Shown: positions 46,045 to 55,725 of the stretch, in pieces
Layout: the number at the start of each line of letters is the position of its first letter
Position numbering within the stretch: position 1 is the first letter of the stretch
Assembly (NCBI RefSeq): GCF_005671395.1
Contig: NZ_CP040428.1
Coordinates: forward strand, 4,402,001-4,466,000
Direction: 5' to 3'
DNA: 64,000 bases
Source: Jejubacter calystegiae
GTDB taxonomy: Bacteria; Pseudomonadota; Gammaproteobacteria; Enterobacterales; Enterobacteriaceae
Translations under genes and position numbers: made by a program
Notes under the pieces: model-generated
What the model saw: the letters and a program-made list of their open reading frames with translations, nothing else
What the model was told of the DNA's origin: nothing
Database searches by the model: none

Positions 46045-46641
46045 ATGAACACTACCGGGTCGCCCATCAGGAATATCCGCTGCGAATTGCTTTCCAACGA
46101 CTGGTATACCCTGAATAAATATACCTTTGAACTGCGCAGAAGAGACGGCAGCTGGCAGCAGCAAAGCCGCGAAGCCTACGACCGGGGAAATGGGGCCGTC
46201 GTTCTGCTCTACAACCGTAGTAAGCAGACCGTGGTTTTGACCCGTCAGTTCAGAATGCCGGTTTATCTTAACGGACATCCCGGATTTTTAATTGAGGCGG
46301 CGGCGGGTTTACTGGATAACGCCTCGCCGCAGGAACGCATTATTGCTGAAGCGCAGGAAGAGACCGGATTCCGCATTACCCAAATTGAACACATTTTTAG
46401 CGCCTTTATGAGCCCAGGCTCAGTGACCGAAAAGCTGTGGTTCTTTATCGCCGAATATACCGATGATAACCGCACCGGTAACGGCGGCGGCCTGGCGGAA
46501 GAAGGCGAAGATATCGAAGTGCTGGAGTGGCCTTTTCAGCGCGCGCTTGAAGCCATCGCCAGCGGTGAAATTATGGATGCCAAAACCATCATGCTGCTTC
46601 AGTACCTGGCGCTGAATCACTTCCAGGAGCATAAAAAATGA
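46045..46641 (+). CDS. nudK: NUDIX hydrolase, NudK (GDP-mannose hydrolase)-like
   Basis: The 198-residue NUDIX protein matches NudK over its length (SPIRNIRCELLSNDWYTLNK, FMSPGSVTEKLWFFIAEYTD, EDIEVLEWPFQRALEAIASG). The Nudix helix is ERIIAEAQEETGF, with Ala at the position usually held by Arg or Lys. NudK cleaves GDP-mannose and related nucleotide sugars. The ATG at 46045 follows CAGGAGAGAACGA. It overlaps the next gene by four bases. It may be a paralog of the main nudK, so the symbol is tentative. Confidence 0.82.
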   Translation: MNTTGSPIRNIRCELLSNDWYTLNKYTFELRRRDGSWQQQSREAYDRGNGAVVLLYNRSKQTVVLTRQFRMPVYLNGHPGFLIEAAAGLLDNASPQERIIAEAQEETGFRITQIEHIFSAFMSPGSVTEKLWFFIAEYTDDNRTGNGGGLAEEGEDIEVLEWPFQRALEAIASGEIMDAKTIMLLQYLALNHFQEHKK

Positions 46642-47015
46642 CCAGCAAGCTGATACTGATAGCCGGGCCGGTACGAAGCGGAACCCACGGCGACGAAAAG
46701 CGGATCCATGAAAATCTTTCGCGTATGGAGCAGGCCGCACTGGCTGTCTACCAGAAAGGGCATATACCGATGATTGGCGAATGGCTGGCCTTCCCGCTTG
46801 CCAGTGCCGCTGGCTCGAAAAAAATTGGCGATGAAATCAGTGAATCTTTCCTTTACCCCGTCGCCCATCGGCTCATTACCCGCTGTGATGCGGTATTCCG
46901 CATTGAGGGCGAATCTAATGGCGCCGACAACGATGTGCGTATTGCCACGGAGTTAGGGCTGGCGGTTTATCACTGTCTGGAGGCGATTCCTGATAACGGG
47001 GTAACACCACAGTAG
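46638..47015 (+). CDS. DUF4406 / nucleoside 2-deoxyribosyltransferase-like protein
   Basis: The 125-residue protein (KLILIAGPVRSGTHGDEKRI, GADNDVRIATELGLAVYHCL) has the Rossmann-like fold of DUF4406 and nucleoside deoxyribosyltransferases; the GADNDVRIATELG segment resembles their nucleotide-binding region. It is translationally coupled (ATGA) to the NUDIX gene, suggesting a shared role in nucleotide-sugar or nucleotide turnover. The reaction is not established. Confidence 0.75.
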   Translation: MTSKLILIAGPVRSGTHGDEKRIHENLSRMEQAALAVYQKGHIPMIGEWLAFPLASAAGSKKIGDEISESFLYPVAHRLITRCDAVFRIEGESNGADNDVRIATELGLAVYHCLEAIPDNGVTPQ

Positions 47016-47358
47016 CAGGAATAACGTGGCCGGCCTTCATCAGGAGACAGTCTGTCAGACCGTCTCCTGAAATGAAGAAAAGCTGTAAAAAGCAGGCTAT
47101 CCGAATATTAATCTGGTGCTAAAGTCATCGGAAACGGCTGTATTTGAAGGTTCGTTTGCGATCAATCAAGTACTCTACTCTTTTTATCCAGTAGGCATTC
47201 CCCATATGGTCACCAGGACTGCCCCCCCCGGTAGACTCCCCTGCCCTATAGTTGGGCTGCCCCGGCATCCAGATGTTATCCCGCCAGCGCCAGTCGCGAC
47301 CGTGTTGTGATGCTATCTTTGGTCGTTGTTACTGAATTCATAATGTCTTGCGACCTTA
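47016..47358. other. Intergenic region with hairpin
   Basis: About 340 bases between the DUF4406 gene and brnQ. CAGGAGAC (47041-47048) and GTCTCCTG (47062-47069) form a hairpin that can end the NUDIX transcript. A 64-codon frame at 47116 has no recognisable sequence and is not called. Confidence 0.5.
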
Positions 47359-48657
47359 TTAACGGGAGGTGATAGCAACTTTTCTTGAGGTTTTGTCTTT
47401 TAGCAGTAGCAATAGCGCTACCAGCGCTGTCGGCAGGACCCAGCCCAGCGATACGCTGGTGAACGGTAGCTTATCAATCAGGTTAACCGTAAAACCCAGA
47501 GGTTTGAGAACGGCAGCATAGGCGCTGAACGCAATGCTTACCCATACCGGGAGCGCGATCGAGTGAGCCGGCCAGCGCAGGACGGTCAACAGAATAAGTG
47601 TCGTGCAGGCAGGACAAATTACTGACAGAGCAGGAACGGAAATCCCGATAAGGCGGGTCAGGCCGATATTAGCAATCAGGAACGACGCGACAACCACTAC
47701 AGGCAGTAAAATCTTATAACTGATACCTGACATTTCACTGAACAATGTTGCTGTTGCCGACGTCAGGCCGACCGCCGTCACAGTGCAGGCCAGATAAATC
47801 AGCACGGCCATGAAGATGGTGCCGCCCACGCCCATATTCTCCACGATGAAAGCTCTCAATATCTGCGCTCCATTCTGAAAGTTCCCCATCTGGCCGAAGC
47901 CAGCACCAATCTTCATCAGACACAGATAGATGGCGACAAGCCCGATACCCGCGAACAGCACAGTGGTTCTGGTATAGAACCTGATGTCCTCACGTTCAGT
48001 CACGCCTTTGACCTTCATGCTGTTGACGACAATCATGCCGAAGGTCAGTGCGGAGAGTGTATCCATGGTCAGATAACCGTTCATGAAACCATTGGAGAAG
48101 GCTTTCACGGATTCATCAGAAGTCGCAGTCAACAACGGCGCTACATGTGAGCGGGTGGCGAAAATGGCCAGGCACAGCAGACACAGTAGCTTCAGTGGAG
48201 CCAGTACATAACCAATGGTTTTCAGCAGGCGGCCCGGATACAGGCCCAGAAACCACACAACAGCAAAGAAAACGCCGCTGTAGATGCACAGATGCAGCGG
48301 AGTGTCGTCCAGAAAATTCACCACCCCCATTTCATAGGACACTGAAGCGGTACGAGGGCTGGCAAAGAACACGCCGAGGAATAAATAAAAACTGGAAGCC
48401 AACACCGCCCCCCAAAACTTCCCCATCGGCGCGCAAACTTCCAGCGGATGGCCATTCTTTTCAGCCAGAACAATGACGGCCAGCATTGGAAGAAGCACAC
48501 CAGAAATATTAAACCCGATCGAAGCAATTAAATAATATTCGTTGGTCATCCGACCAACGATTGGCGGATAGATAATGTTACCAGCACCGAGAAACAATGC
48601 CAGGGTCATAAAACCCAAAGCAATAACGTCTCTGGTAGGAAGAATTTGCTTTCGCAT
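47359..48657 (-). CDS. brnQ: Branched-chain amino acid carrier, BrnQ family
   Basis: The 432-residue protein of about 12 membrane helices is of the BrnQ (LIVCS) family: ALGFMTLALFLGAGNIIYPP at the N-terminus, FFASPRTASVSYEMGVVNF, and SNGFMNGYLTMDTLSALTFG. It imports leucine, isoleucine or valine with a cation. The ATG at 48657 follows AAGGCTTACAGT; the longer in-frame start at 48699 is less likely. It is rather divergent from E. coli BrnQ, so it may be a second family copy. Confidence 0.88.
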   Translation of the reverse strand: MRKQILPTRDVIALGFMTLALFLGAGNIIYPPIVGRMTNEYYLIASIGFNISGVLLPMLAVIVLAEKNGHPLEVCAPMGKFWGAVLASSFYLFLGVFFASPRTASVSYEMGVVNFLDDTPLHLCIYSGVFFAVVWFLGLYPGRLLKTIGYVLAPLKLLCLLCLAIFATRSHVAPLLTATSDESVKAFSNGFMNGYLTMDTLSALTFGMIVVNSMKVKGVTEREDIRFYTRTTVLFAGIGLVAIYLCLMKIGAGFGQMGNFQNGAQILRAFIVENMGVGGTIFMAVLIYLACTVTAVGLTSATATLFSEMSGISYKILLPVVVVASFLIANIGLTRLIGISVPALSVICPACTTLILLTVLRWPAHSIALPVWVSIAFSAYAAVLKPLGFTVNLIDKLPFTSVSLGWVLPTALVALLLLLKDKTSRKVAITSR

Positions 48658-49172
48658 ACTGTAAGCCTTATCAGCATGCCTGTGTGCAGTTATCATCATT
48701 CATTAACTACGTTCTAACAGGCAATTAACCAAAAGAGGGATTTATTAAATTAATAAACAAATAACGCCTGACTATCCCTGCCTGTACGCCTGTTAATTAA
48801 AAAAACGCCTTACTCATTAATTACCACAAACAACCACAATACTGAAGATAAAATTCGTTCGGCAATGTCATAATATGCATTAACATTCATACTTACATGA
48901 AATTAAAGACCAGACCCAAAACATTCCAGCAACACTCTTGCATCTTTAAGTCCATATAAATAGACCAGGAGAAGAGTCAGGGTCAGAAGGCCACATTAGC
49001 CTGAAGCACGCCGTTGATCGGTATGTCATACAGGCCTGGCATGAAGACCGGAGCATCAAACCAATGAACCGGTCCCCGGGAAGTAAATGTAGACAAGATT
49101 TTTACGCCGTGCCGGATCAGGGCCATATCGGCAGAGCCCGGCACCCGACAGGAGAATTGCGTGATATTGCCG
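48658..49172. other. Gap between brnQ and the fimbrial operon
   Basis: About 515 bases, AT-rich in the left half, including the brnQ promoter. Just after the adhesin stop, the minus strand has a 47-codon frame (ATG at about 49126; ends VLQANVAF at 48983) that could be the end of a lost gene, but I recognise nothing in it. Confidence 0.4.
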
Positions 49173-50285
49173 CTAATTATAGATAATGTTGAACGTGGCC
49201 ATACTGTCCGCCCGCCCGGCTGACACACCTGAATCTGTCTGGATATACCGGGCCTGGAACTCCATATCCATGGCCTGCCCGGTAGAAGTAGCCTGCGCAA
49301 CGACCGGTAGCGAATCTGGCTGAGCATTCAGGGGTACCCGTTGGCCTGTCGGAACCTGAAGGTTACCGCCATACATAAGGGCGATACCGACTCCACTGGC
49401 GCTTCCTTCCTGCCGGATTAGTGCCAGTGCATCAGGATCCGACGCCGTTGCATTACCAAAAAATCCTACTCTGACGGATGCGTTATTCTCACAGAGAAGA
49501 TGAATCCTGAAATTTTTCGTCTCGCCAGCGTAACTCCCCACACCTTTAAACTCACTGCGACTGACTTTTCCCATATCAACCTGGATCGACGAATCACCGG
49601 AAGTGACCGCACAGCTTCCGTATTTAACCGTAAGGCTCGACAGATAAATCTGTGGCGCCCCCTCAACTTCCCGGGCGTTGTCGGCATTATCACCGACCCG
49701 CATTGAAGCGCTACCGACCAGCATTTGACCTACTGTCGAGGGCTGATTGCCATCATGCAAAGGAGAGCCACTGGACGGAATCTTGAAAAACACCACGTAG
49801 GGCTGCATTCTGAATCCTGTTGCGGATTTCATGTCCGGATTATCGTTCGTCGAACAAAGACTGCGTTGTTTATTACTGGCTTCGGTGGCGCGGTAATCAC
49901 CACTGCAGTATTCAGGCTCCCGGAATCCCAGGGCAAAGCCAAGTCCCTGGGTTCCTTCCATCTGGTATATCGGCGTGCTGACACCGGAAAAAATCGTTGT
50001 CGTCAAACCAGAAGGTTTCGCATTAATCTGAAAGCCGATCTCCTTATAGTTCCAGGAAGTATCAGCCTCATTCTGCTTACTACAGCTAAACACTTGGTTA
50101 TCTGATACAGGCATCTGAGCAGAAACTGGCGTTCCATCACCGGCGCCGGGAAGAAAGTTAACATCATGTACCTGCACAACAAGCTGACTATTACTGCGGC
50201 ACTGTTCCTGGGCGGCCTGAGAGGCACTGCTATACAATACTGCCAGCATGGCCAGTAGATTAAGAATCTTTATCACATTATTCAT
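49173..50285 (-). CDS. Fimbrial tip adhesin
   Basis: The 370-residue protein has a signal peptide (IKILNLLAMLAVLYSSASQA) and, in its second half, a pilin domain ending in the donor-strand-type terminus DSMATFNIIYN, with cysteines YGSCAVTSGD and RIHLLCENNA forming the usual disulfide. The N-terminal half, about 200 residues, would be the receptor-binding lectin-like domain. It is the last gene of the fimbrial operon, 21 bases after the usher stop. Receptor unknown. Confidence 0.88.
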   Translation of the reverse strand: MNNVIKILNLLAMLAVLYSSASQAAQEQCRSNSQLVVQVHDVNFLPGAGDGTPVSAQMPVSDNQVFSCSKQNEADTSWNYKEIGFQINAKPSGLTTTIFSGVSTPIYQMEGTQGLGFALGFREPEYCSGDYRATEASNKQRSLCSTNDNPDMKSATGFRMQPYVVFFKIPSSGSPLHDGNQPSTVGQMLVGSASMRVGDNADNAREVEGAPQIYLSSLTVKYGSCAVTSGDSSIQVDMGKVSRSEFKGVGSYAGETKNFRIHLLCENNASVRVGFFGNATASDPDALALIRQEGSASGVGIALMYGGNLQVPTGQRVPLNAQPDSLPVVAQATSTGQAMDMEFQARYIQTDSGVSAGRADSMATFNIIYN

Positions 50286-50306
50286 TGTATGAACCTGTCG
50301 GGAGAA

Positions 50307-52835
50307 TTACAGACACTCTGCCTCTGTCGTTTTTACCGCCGCTTTCTGGTCCAGGATGGCTCGAATATCGAAGTTGGCCTTACAGGCTACACTGCCGTTT
50401 TTGTCACGCCACTGTACATGAATGCCGCCCTGTTCGGGGACGCCGCTTAAGTAAAGCAGGCCTTTGTCTGCCACGACGGCATCAGTATGATTTCCTGCTC
50501 CGGTAAGGGAGGCTGTAGCACCGAAAGGGACATCCTGCCCGTGATAGCGCAGAGTAAACAGCACCCTATGCCCCAGGTGAGTGGCGAAATCAGCCAGTGT
50601 CACGGCCCCACTATCCGGCACCACGTGTTGCTCTCCCAGCTCAACATCAATATCGCTGCCTAACGTTTCCGTATCCAGTTCAATGGCATTTTTTCGGTAA
50701 GCAGTCAGTGATGGCACGATCGCATACCCCCGGCTGTCGGTAATGACATGTGAGGCATTGCGGACTTCCACGTTTGCCGCCCCGGGAACTCGAACCAGCG
50801 CAAAAGCATCCCCCAGCGGCTGACTTAACGTAATGCCATATGGATGAGCCACTATTCCCCCTGCAAGCCCATAGGTCAGGCGTTTGCTGTATTTATCCTG
50901 ACTGTATCCCGCACTGACATCGCCCTTACTGCCGTGATAGTCCAGTCCCATCCCAAAGTTGGTGTTGCTGCCTTCGCTGTCATGGCCAAGAAGTACGTTA
51001 TAATTCATACTGTTATCATCAGATAACGCGCCATACAACGTCGCCTGCTGCGACGTTTTCTTACCCGGTGCGATATTCAGGCTGTAATTAACGGCAAGCG
51101 TGCTGTCTGGTTGCCAAAGGCTGAAGGGAATATTGATATTAAAGGTGACATTGCGATCGGCGCGGCCATAACGCGATGAATCTATGTAATAGTACCCGAC
51201 GCCCCATGAGATGCTTTTATAGTTTCCATAATAGCCCATGTGGACCGTACGCTCCTGACCCGGAACGCGCCAGTAATCCTGAAGATAAGCGGAAACGCTC
51301 AAACTGCCGAAAGAGCCCATTGACTGAGAAACGGCCAGCTCTGAACGGCTACGGCGCCGGGTATCCTGCAGACTGTCTCTCTGATTCGCTTCATCAAAAG
51401 TGTAGAAACTCTGCGAAGAGTAACGGTAGCTGGCGAGGCTGAAAGAAGTACCTGCATCAGCAAAATCTTTCTGATACTGGACGCGCACAGATGAACCACG
51501 AGTACGACGGTTTCCCGGTGTAATGGCGCTGGCCCAGGTGGCATCTATGCCCAGCGAACCGAACTCACCAAATCCTCTTCCGAGCCCCAGCGCAACGGCA
51601 CGATAATCTGAAGCCAGTTGTACTCCACCGTACAATGTTAAATCCAGAGGCATGCCATAAGACAGCGTCGACTGGACAAATAATGGTGTACGCACATCAT
51701 CGTTACCGGCATAGTGATAGCGCCCGACATTAATGCTGTATCTTACTCCCCCCCTGCGCAGCATAAAGGGAACAGCGGAATAAGGCTGGGTAAATTTACG
51801 TACGGTACCATTGCTTTCCTGGATGGACACTTCCAGATCGCCGCTTTGTGCCGTGGGAAAAAGATCCTTTATTTCAAAAGCTCCGGGCGCAACATACGTT
51901 TCATAGATCACATAACCATGTTGGAATATCGTCACACGGGCGTTAGTGTGTGCAACACCCCGAATGACAGGAGCAAATCCACGTTGACTTTCCGGTAACA
52001 TATTATCGTCAGACGACAGCTGAATCCCCCGATAATGAATGCTGTCGAAGATATCACCGTCAGTATAGGAATCGCCCATCCTGAGTTTACTGTTCAGCTG
52101 TCGAATATCCCGCTGAAGCCAGGTGCTTTGCGAATCCCAGTGCCCTGACTTATCGTAACGCCAGGTACTGATATTACGCAGACGCCAGGCGCCAATGTTC
52201 ATGCCATTACGCAAATTCAGATAATCAGAATGTAACTCTGTACCCTGAGCTCGAATACTGGAGCCACTCAGGCTGTAGTTAATAAATGCCGCCGGTAATC
52301 CGTCATCCCACAGAGAAGGATCAACATAACCATGCAATCGGGTTTTCATTGCAGCCTGAGGAATACTGATATCCAGACGCTGCTGTGAAAAATCGAAACG
52401 GGCAGTGGCATCCGGAATAAAATCACCCAACCGGGTTATCGTTTCCCCATCACGCAACTTCTTAAACGACGAAAAAGCGCGGATATTAACGCCCATATCC
52501 GCCAGTTGACGTTGTGTAAGAACAGGCACCAGCCCTGCCTGGTCCGCAACGAAGTCGATGTCTCTTTCATCAATCAGTCGTTGATTAAGAAATATACTGA
52601 CCTTATAAGTACCAGGCTGCTGTCCCCCCTCGCGTGAAAAATAACTGAGATCCACCTCACTCTGTCGCTGCGAAGAGAGTTCCAGAGCGGCAGGGTCAAA
52701 ATAGTCGGTTGCCAGTACCATACGCGGCTGCCATATGAATAATAACAAACCAGGAGTACCGATAACCCATGAGGGTAAATAAAAGAAATAAGGACGACGT
52801 CTTCCCTGACGGTGTTTTTGTTTAAACATCATCAC
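50307..52835 (-). CDS. Fimbrial outer-membrane usher (FimD/PapC family)
   Basis: The 842-residue usher has the N-terminal chaperone-binding domain (DYFDPAALELSSQRQSEVDL), the 24-strand barrel with plug (AFSSFKKLRDGETITRLGDF; QRGFAPVIRGVAHTNARVTI, the family signature), and C-terminal domains (YHGQDVPFGATASLTGAGNH) ending with a cysteine pair region (CKANFDI, EAECL). It assembles and secretes the fimbria. Placed between chaperone and adhesin genes, and of normal length. Confidence 0.95.
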   Translation of the reverse strand: MMMFKQKHRQGRRRPYFFYLPSWVIGTPGLLLFIWQPRMVLATDYFDPAALELSSQRQSEVDLSYFSREGGQQPGTYKVSIFLNQRLIDERDIDFVADQAGLVPVLTQRQLADMGVNIRAFSSFKKLRDGETITRLGDFIPDATARFDFSQQRLDISIPQAAMKTRLHGYVDPSLWDDGLPAAFINYSLSGSSIRAQGTELHSDYLNLRNGMNIGAWRLRNISTWRYDKSGHWDSQSTWLQRDIRQLNSKLRMGDSYTDGDIFDSIHYRGIQLSSDDNMLPESQRGFAPVIRGVAHTNARVTIFQHGYVIYETYVAPGAFEIKDLFPTAQSGDLEVSIQESNGTVRKFTQPYSAVPFMLRRGGVRYSINVGRYHYAGNDDVRTPLFVQSTLSYGMPLDLTLYGGVQLASDYRAVALGLGRGFGEFGSLGIDATWASAITPGNRRTRGSSVRVQYQKDFADAGTSFSLASYRYSSQSFYTFDEANQRDSLQDTRRRSRSELAVSQSMGSFGSLSVSAYLQDYWRVPGQERTVHMGYYGNYKSISWGVGYYYIDSSRYGRADRNVTFNINIPFSLWQPDSTLAVNYSLNIAPGKKTSQQATLYGALSDDNSMNYNVLLGHDSEGSNTNFGMGLDYHGSKGDVSAGYSQDKYSKRLTYGLAGGIVAHPYGITLSQPLGDAFALVRVPGAANVEVRNASHVITDSRGYAIVPSLTAYRKNAIELDTETLGSDIDVELGEQHVVPDSGAVTLADFATHLGHRVLFTLRYHGQDVPFGATASLTGAGNHTDAVVADKGLLYLSGVPEQGGIHVQWRDKNGSVACKANFDIRAILDQKAAVKTTEAECL

Positions 52836-52879
52836 TGTACTTATATTTTAAGAAAGCTGAATCAGGCGGACATAGCGGG

Positions 52880-53566
52880 TTATATGACCTGCCTGGCTAC
52901 CTCTGTGACGCCACCAAAATCATTAATTGCCTGCCAGGAAACCGTGCTACCGCCGCTTAGCCCCCACTGACTATCACCTTTTGGAGGTATCATTCCTGGA
53001 TTCTTTATCTCATGCCCACCGATACTCACTTTATAAAAGGAGACAAAATAAGGGGTGGGATTATGGGCAATCAACTGGTTCCCCTGGCGGCGGAAAGTCA
53101 CTTTTTTATAAGCCTCTAACGGATTGCCATCCAGCCCTGACGGGCGATAGAAGAGCTTGAATTTTGACTTAATGTTAACCTGTAGCTGGTTGCCGCCATC
53201 AGGATTACTGGGCGCAATAGACTTAATATCCAGCCAGAATACAGACTCTCGATCTTCAGGTAATGGGGCGCCGGTATAACTAATCCGCAACACGCTGGAT
53301 TTTTCCGGATCCAGGCGAAAGAGAGGTGGCGTGACGATAAAAGGCACTGGCCGTTTATCCCCGGATACCGCACTTTCCAGCCAGCTCTGAATGAGATAGG
53401 GTGCGGATGAGTCCTGATTATTGATCGAAATGGAAGCTTCCTTTTTTCCTTCCTGATAAATAACGCGAGTCCCCCCCATAACCACACCAGCGCGTGAAAA
53501 GGGACTCAGTAACAGCAATATAGCGACCGACAGTACAGTGCTGATTTTTGATGAGAATATTTTCAT
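52880..53566 (-). CDS. Periplasmic fimbrial chaperone (PapD/FimC family)
   Basis: The 228-residue protein has a signal peptide ending SRAG and the two immunoglobulin-like domains of pilus chaperones: GTRVIYQEGKKEASISINNQ with the conserved Arg, and IKSKFKLFYRPSGLDGNPLE with the conserved Lys that anchors the pilin carboxyl end. It folds pilins by donor-strand complementation. It follows the pilin gene by 56 bases. Confidence 0.95.
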   Translation of the reverse strand: MKIFSSKISTVLSVAILLLLSPFSRAGVVMGGTRVIYQEGKKEASISINNQDSSAPYLIQSWLESAVSGDKRPVPFIVTPPLFRLDPEKSSVLRISYTGAPLPEDRESVFWLDIKSIAPSNPDGGNQLQVNIKSKFKLFYRPSGLDGNPLEAYKKVTFRRQGNQLIAHNPTPYFVSFYKVSIGGHEIKNPGMIPPKGDSQWGLSGGSTVSWQAINDFGGVTEVARQVI

Positions 53567-53622
53567 AATAAGGATTCCGGCATCAAAAGGAAGGTACTGG
53601 CGGGATATTCCCCGCCAGAAAA

Positions 53623-54213
53623 TCAGTTATAAACCATCACGAAGTTAGATACGGCATTCGCGTGACCTACGCTAATAGGTTGTCCGTCAGCACGATAGTC
53701 TGCGTAGAAAGTCAGGGTGGCTTCTCCCCCATCTTCACTCTGAGTGACATTCATGGCTTCAGAGACGGAGCCAATCTTGATTGATGAGCTCCGATCTTCT
53801 TCATACAGCTTCACTCCGACACCGGTCGCGCCGCCGGTAACAGCCAGCAGAGAACCGTCTGCAGCATCTTTTTCACCATCGAAAAGTACCGCAACAGTGC
53901 TCACGGATTCCGGGCAGTTTTCCACTCTAATCTGGAAAGGTGTCTGAGTGGACTCTTTGTTATCCGGGAAATAGGATGCCGCCCATTTACCTAAATCTAC
54001 TGTCTGACTTTTTGACCCTGGAGTAATATCACAAGACACATCCGTAATTTCACCGATAAAATTTACAACTCCCCCGGTTCCCTGAGTACCAGCTTCAGAG
54101 CCTGGATTAACATTCATAGGAGAAATTTCAGACGCCACGGAGAAAGTCGTGCCAGAGATCATCAGGCTACTGCCTACAAATACAGCAAGAAGCGTTTTTT
54201 TTACGTTGAACAT
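53623..54213 (-). CDS. Major fimbrial subunit
   Basis: The 196-residue pilin has a signal peptide (VKKTLLAVFVGSSLMISGTT), the Cys61-Cys100 disulfide pair (DVSCDITPGS, RVENCPESV) and the type 1 pilin C-terminus NAVSNFVMVYN with penultimate Tyr. The N-terminal extension GTGGVVNFIGEITD supplies the donor strand. First gene of the pilin-chaperone-usher-adhesin operon; no fimbrial recombinase or regulator lies nearby. Confidence 0.93.
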   Translation of the reverse strand: MFNVKKTLLAVFVGSSLMISGTTFSVASEISPMNVNPGSEAGTQGTGGVVNFIGEITDVSCDITPGSKSQTVDLGKWAASYFPDNKESTQTPFQIRVENCPESVSTVAVLFDGEKDAADGSLLAVTGGATGVGVKLYEEDRSSSIKIGSVSEAMNVTQSEDGGEATLTFYADYRADGQPISVGHANAVSNFVMVYN

Positions 54214-55725
54214 ATAATTTCCAATATAGTGAGGGAAGCCCTCTCTACAACAATTACAAGACAGTCCCTTAACCTAATAATCCATTATCAAACATCCCTG
54301 GGTTTTCCATAAACAATAAGGAAGCCTTTTAACCACAAGGTCAAAATACGGGTGAACAAAGCTTCCTGAAGCAGAATATCGGCACCGGGATAATATATAT
54401 GCGTTAAAACTTAACCGAACGTTCCAAAACCCCAAAACCATGCAACAAATAAATAACAACTTACCATTAAAAACAATCACGCACAAAAGATGTGCGTGAG
54501 ATAAATCTTATACTATAAGAATAAAGATAACAATCCCGGTAACATACCCGCAAGGAAAACACCAAAGTCATATAAACCACATAAAAATAAAAAAACAGAC
54601 TTTAATGGAGATGGAAAAAGAAGAACCCAAAACAAAAACTCAAATAAAACAAAAAGTGCAATATCATTCACTACACCCCATGGAAGGAACCCATATATCA
54701 ATAAGAGACAGGTTTCTTTCATTGGCCGAGGATGACCTCTTCTCACTTCACAAACAGAAAACCCCGCAAACAAATATCATTCATAACAGCAAACCATAAA
54801 GCAACATTTTTAACATTAAATTGTCATTAAACCATTTTCCTCACGAAACAGTCTCTTATATAACTTCATCACTATTCTTTCTGTCGTCCTTATTCTCAGG
54901 CGATCGTTCTGTTTGCTCCGGCTATATCTGGCTAAACTCAGTGAGACAAAGCATACCTGAACAACCATACAACAAATGGTTCACAAGATTTTCTGTGCCG
55001 GTCAATATCTGCAAGCAACTAAAGGTTCAAAAAAATTAAGGAAAATGACCAATACAATAACCAGCGCCTATCCTTCAATACGCCACCATGCCGCTCAGCC
55101 ATAGCATCCGACCGTACCCGTCACAGCCACGCGGCAGCTTAACCCCGCATGCGGGGTAAGCCAGCGATCGTCATGGCTTCCAACGAACATTAGCGTTTGT
55201 ATACTCAATTGATGTGGATTTATTCAGGTGATAACGGATACCCGAGGTTCATATGCAGCCGGGAAGTTTGCAAACATTAGAGAGCCTGAGAAATTCAAAG
55301 AAAGTTATCTACCGCGTAGGGCGGCCCCCACCACGAATTTATAATCACTGACTAAACCATCGACCAGATCAATACAGAGCGTTACCCTGAAACGCACGCC
55401 CACTAACCATCTCCTGCCTGCTGGCGCAACGCTGTATCCCGTGCCACGTCAGTGGTACCGTAGACACGTCCCGGCCGTCAAACCCTACGGCAGGAACCTT
55501 TCAGATCCTCAGTTCTCACTGAATCGCCTGACAGCGTGCTCCCCGGAGCTCAGGAAAACTGCAACCAGCCACTAAAATCATGTAGCTGCTGTTGAACTCC
55601 CCTGTTCATAGTAAGGGGTTATAGTGAAACGATGTCTATAAATCATACTGTTAAGGCGGTCTATATGTTGCAGTACATTCTTTTCCATTGATCTTTCCCG
55701 GAGGCTTAAAACCACTTCAACCCGA
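54214..55725. other. 1.5-kb low-G+C gap upstream of the fimbrial operon
   Basis: No intact gene is seen. The first 800 bases are very AT-rich and must contain the fimbrial promoter; short frames there lack ribosome sites or family resemblance. ACCCCGCATGCGGGGT (55142-55157) is a perfect 16-bp palindrome. From about 55400 to 55600 lies a decayed piece of an integrative-element gene (annotated separately). Confidence 0.5.
55415..55585 (-). pseudogene. Decayed copy of an integrating conjugative element gene (TIGR03757-like)
   Basis: The stretch GGTACCGTAGAC...CGGCAGGAACCTTTC at 55466-55510 and ATCGCCTGACAGCGTGCTCC at 55523-55542 match 61159-61203 and 61528-61547 in the same orientation, with about 300 bases of the middle missing. 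On the minus strand it retains the C-terminus YGTTDVARDTALRQQAG, which the copy at 61.1 kb lacks. It is a remnant only. Confidence 0.65.

Noticed and set aside
48983-49327. 114-codon minus-strand frame at the end of the adhesin gene
   Set aside because: Its first half is the adhesin in another frame; the last 47 codons might be a gene remnant but match nothing I recognise.
54513-55039. Hydrophobic short frames on both strands upstream of the fimbrial operon
   Set aside because: They overlap each other in low-G+C DNA, lack ribosome sites and resemble chance translations.
55142-55157. Perfect palindrome ACCCCGCATGCGGGGT as terminator or origin
   Set aside because: No T-run and no gene directly upstream; its meaning is unknown.
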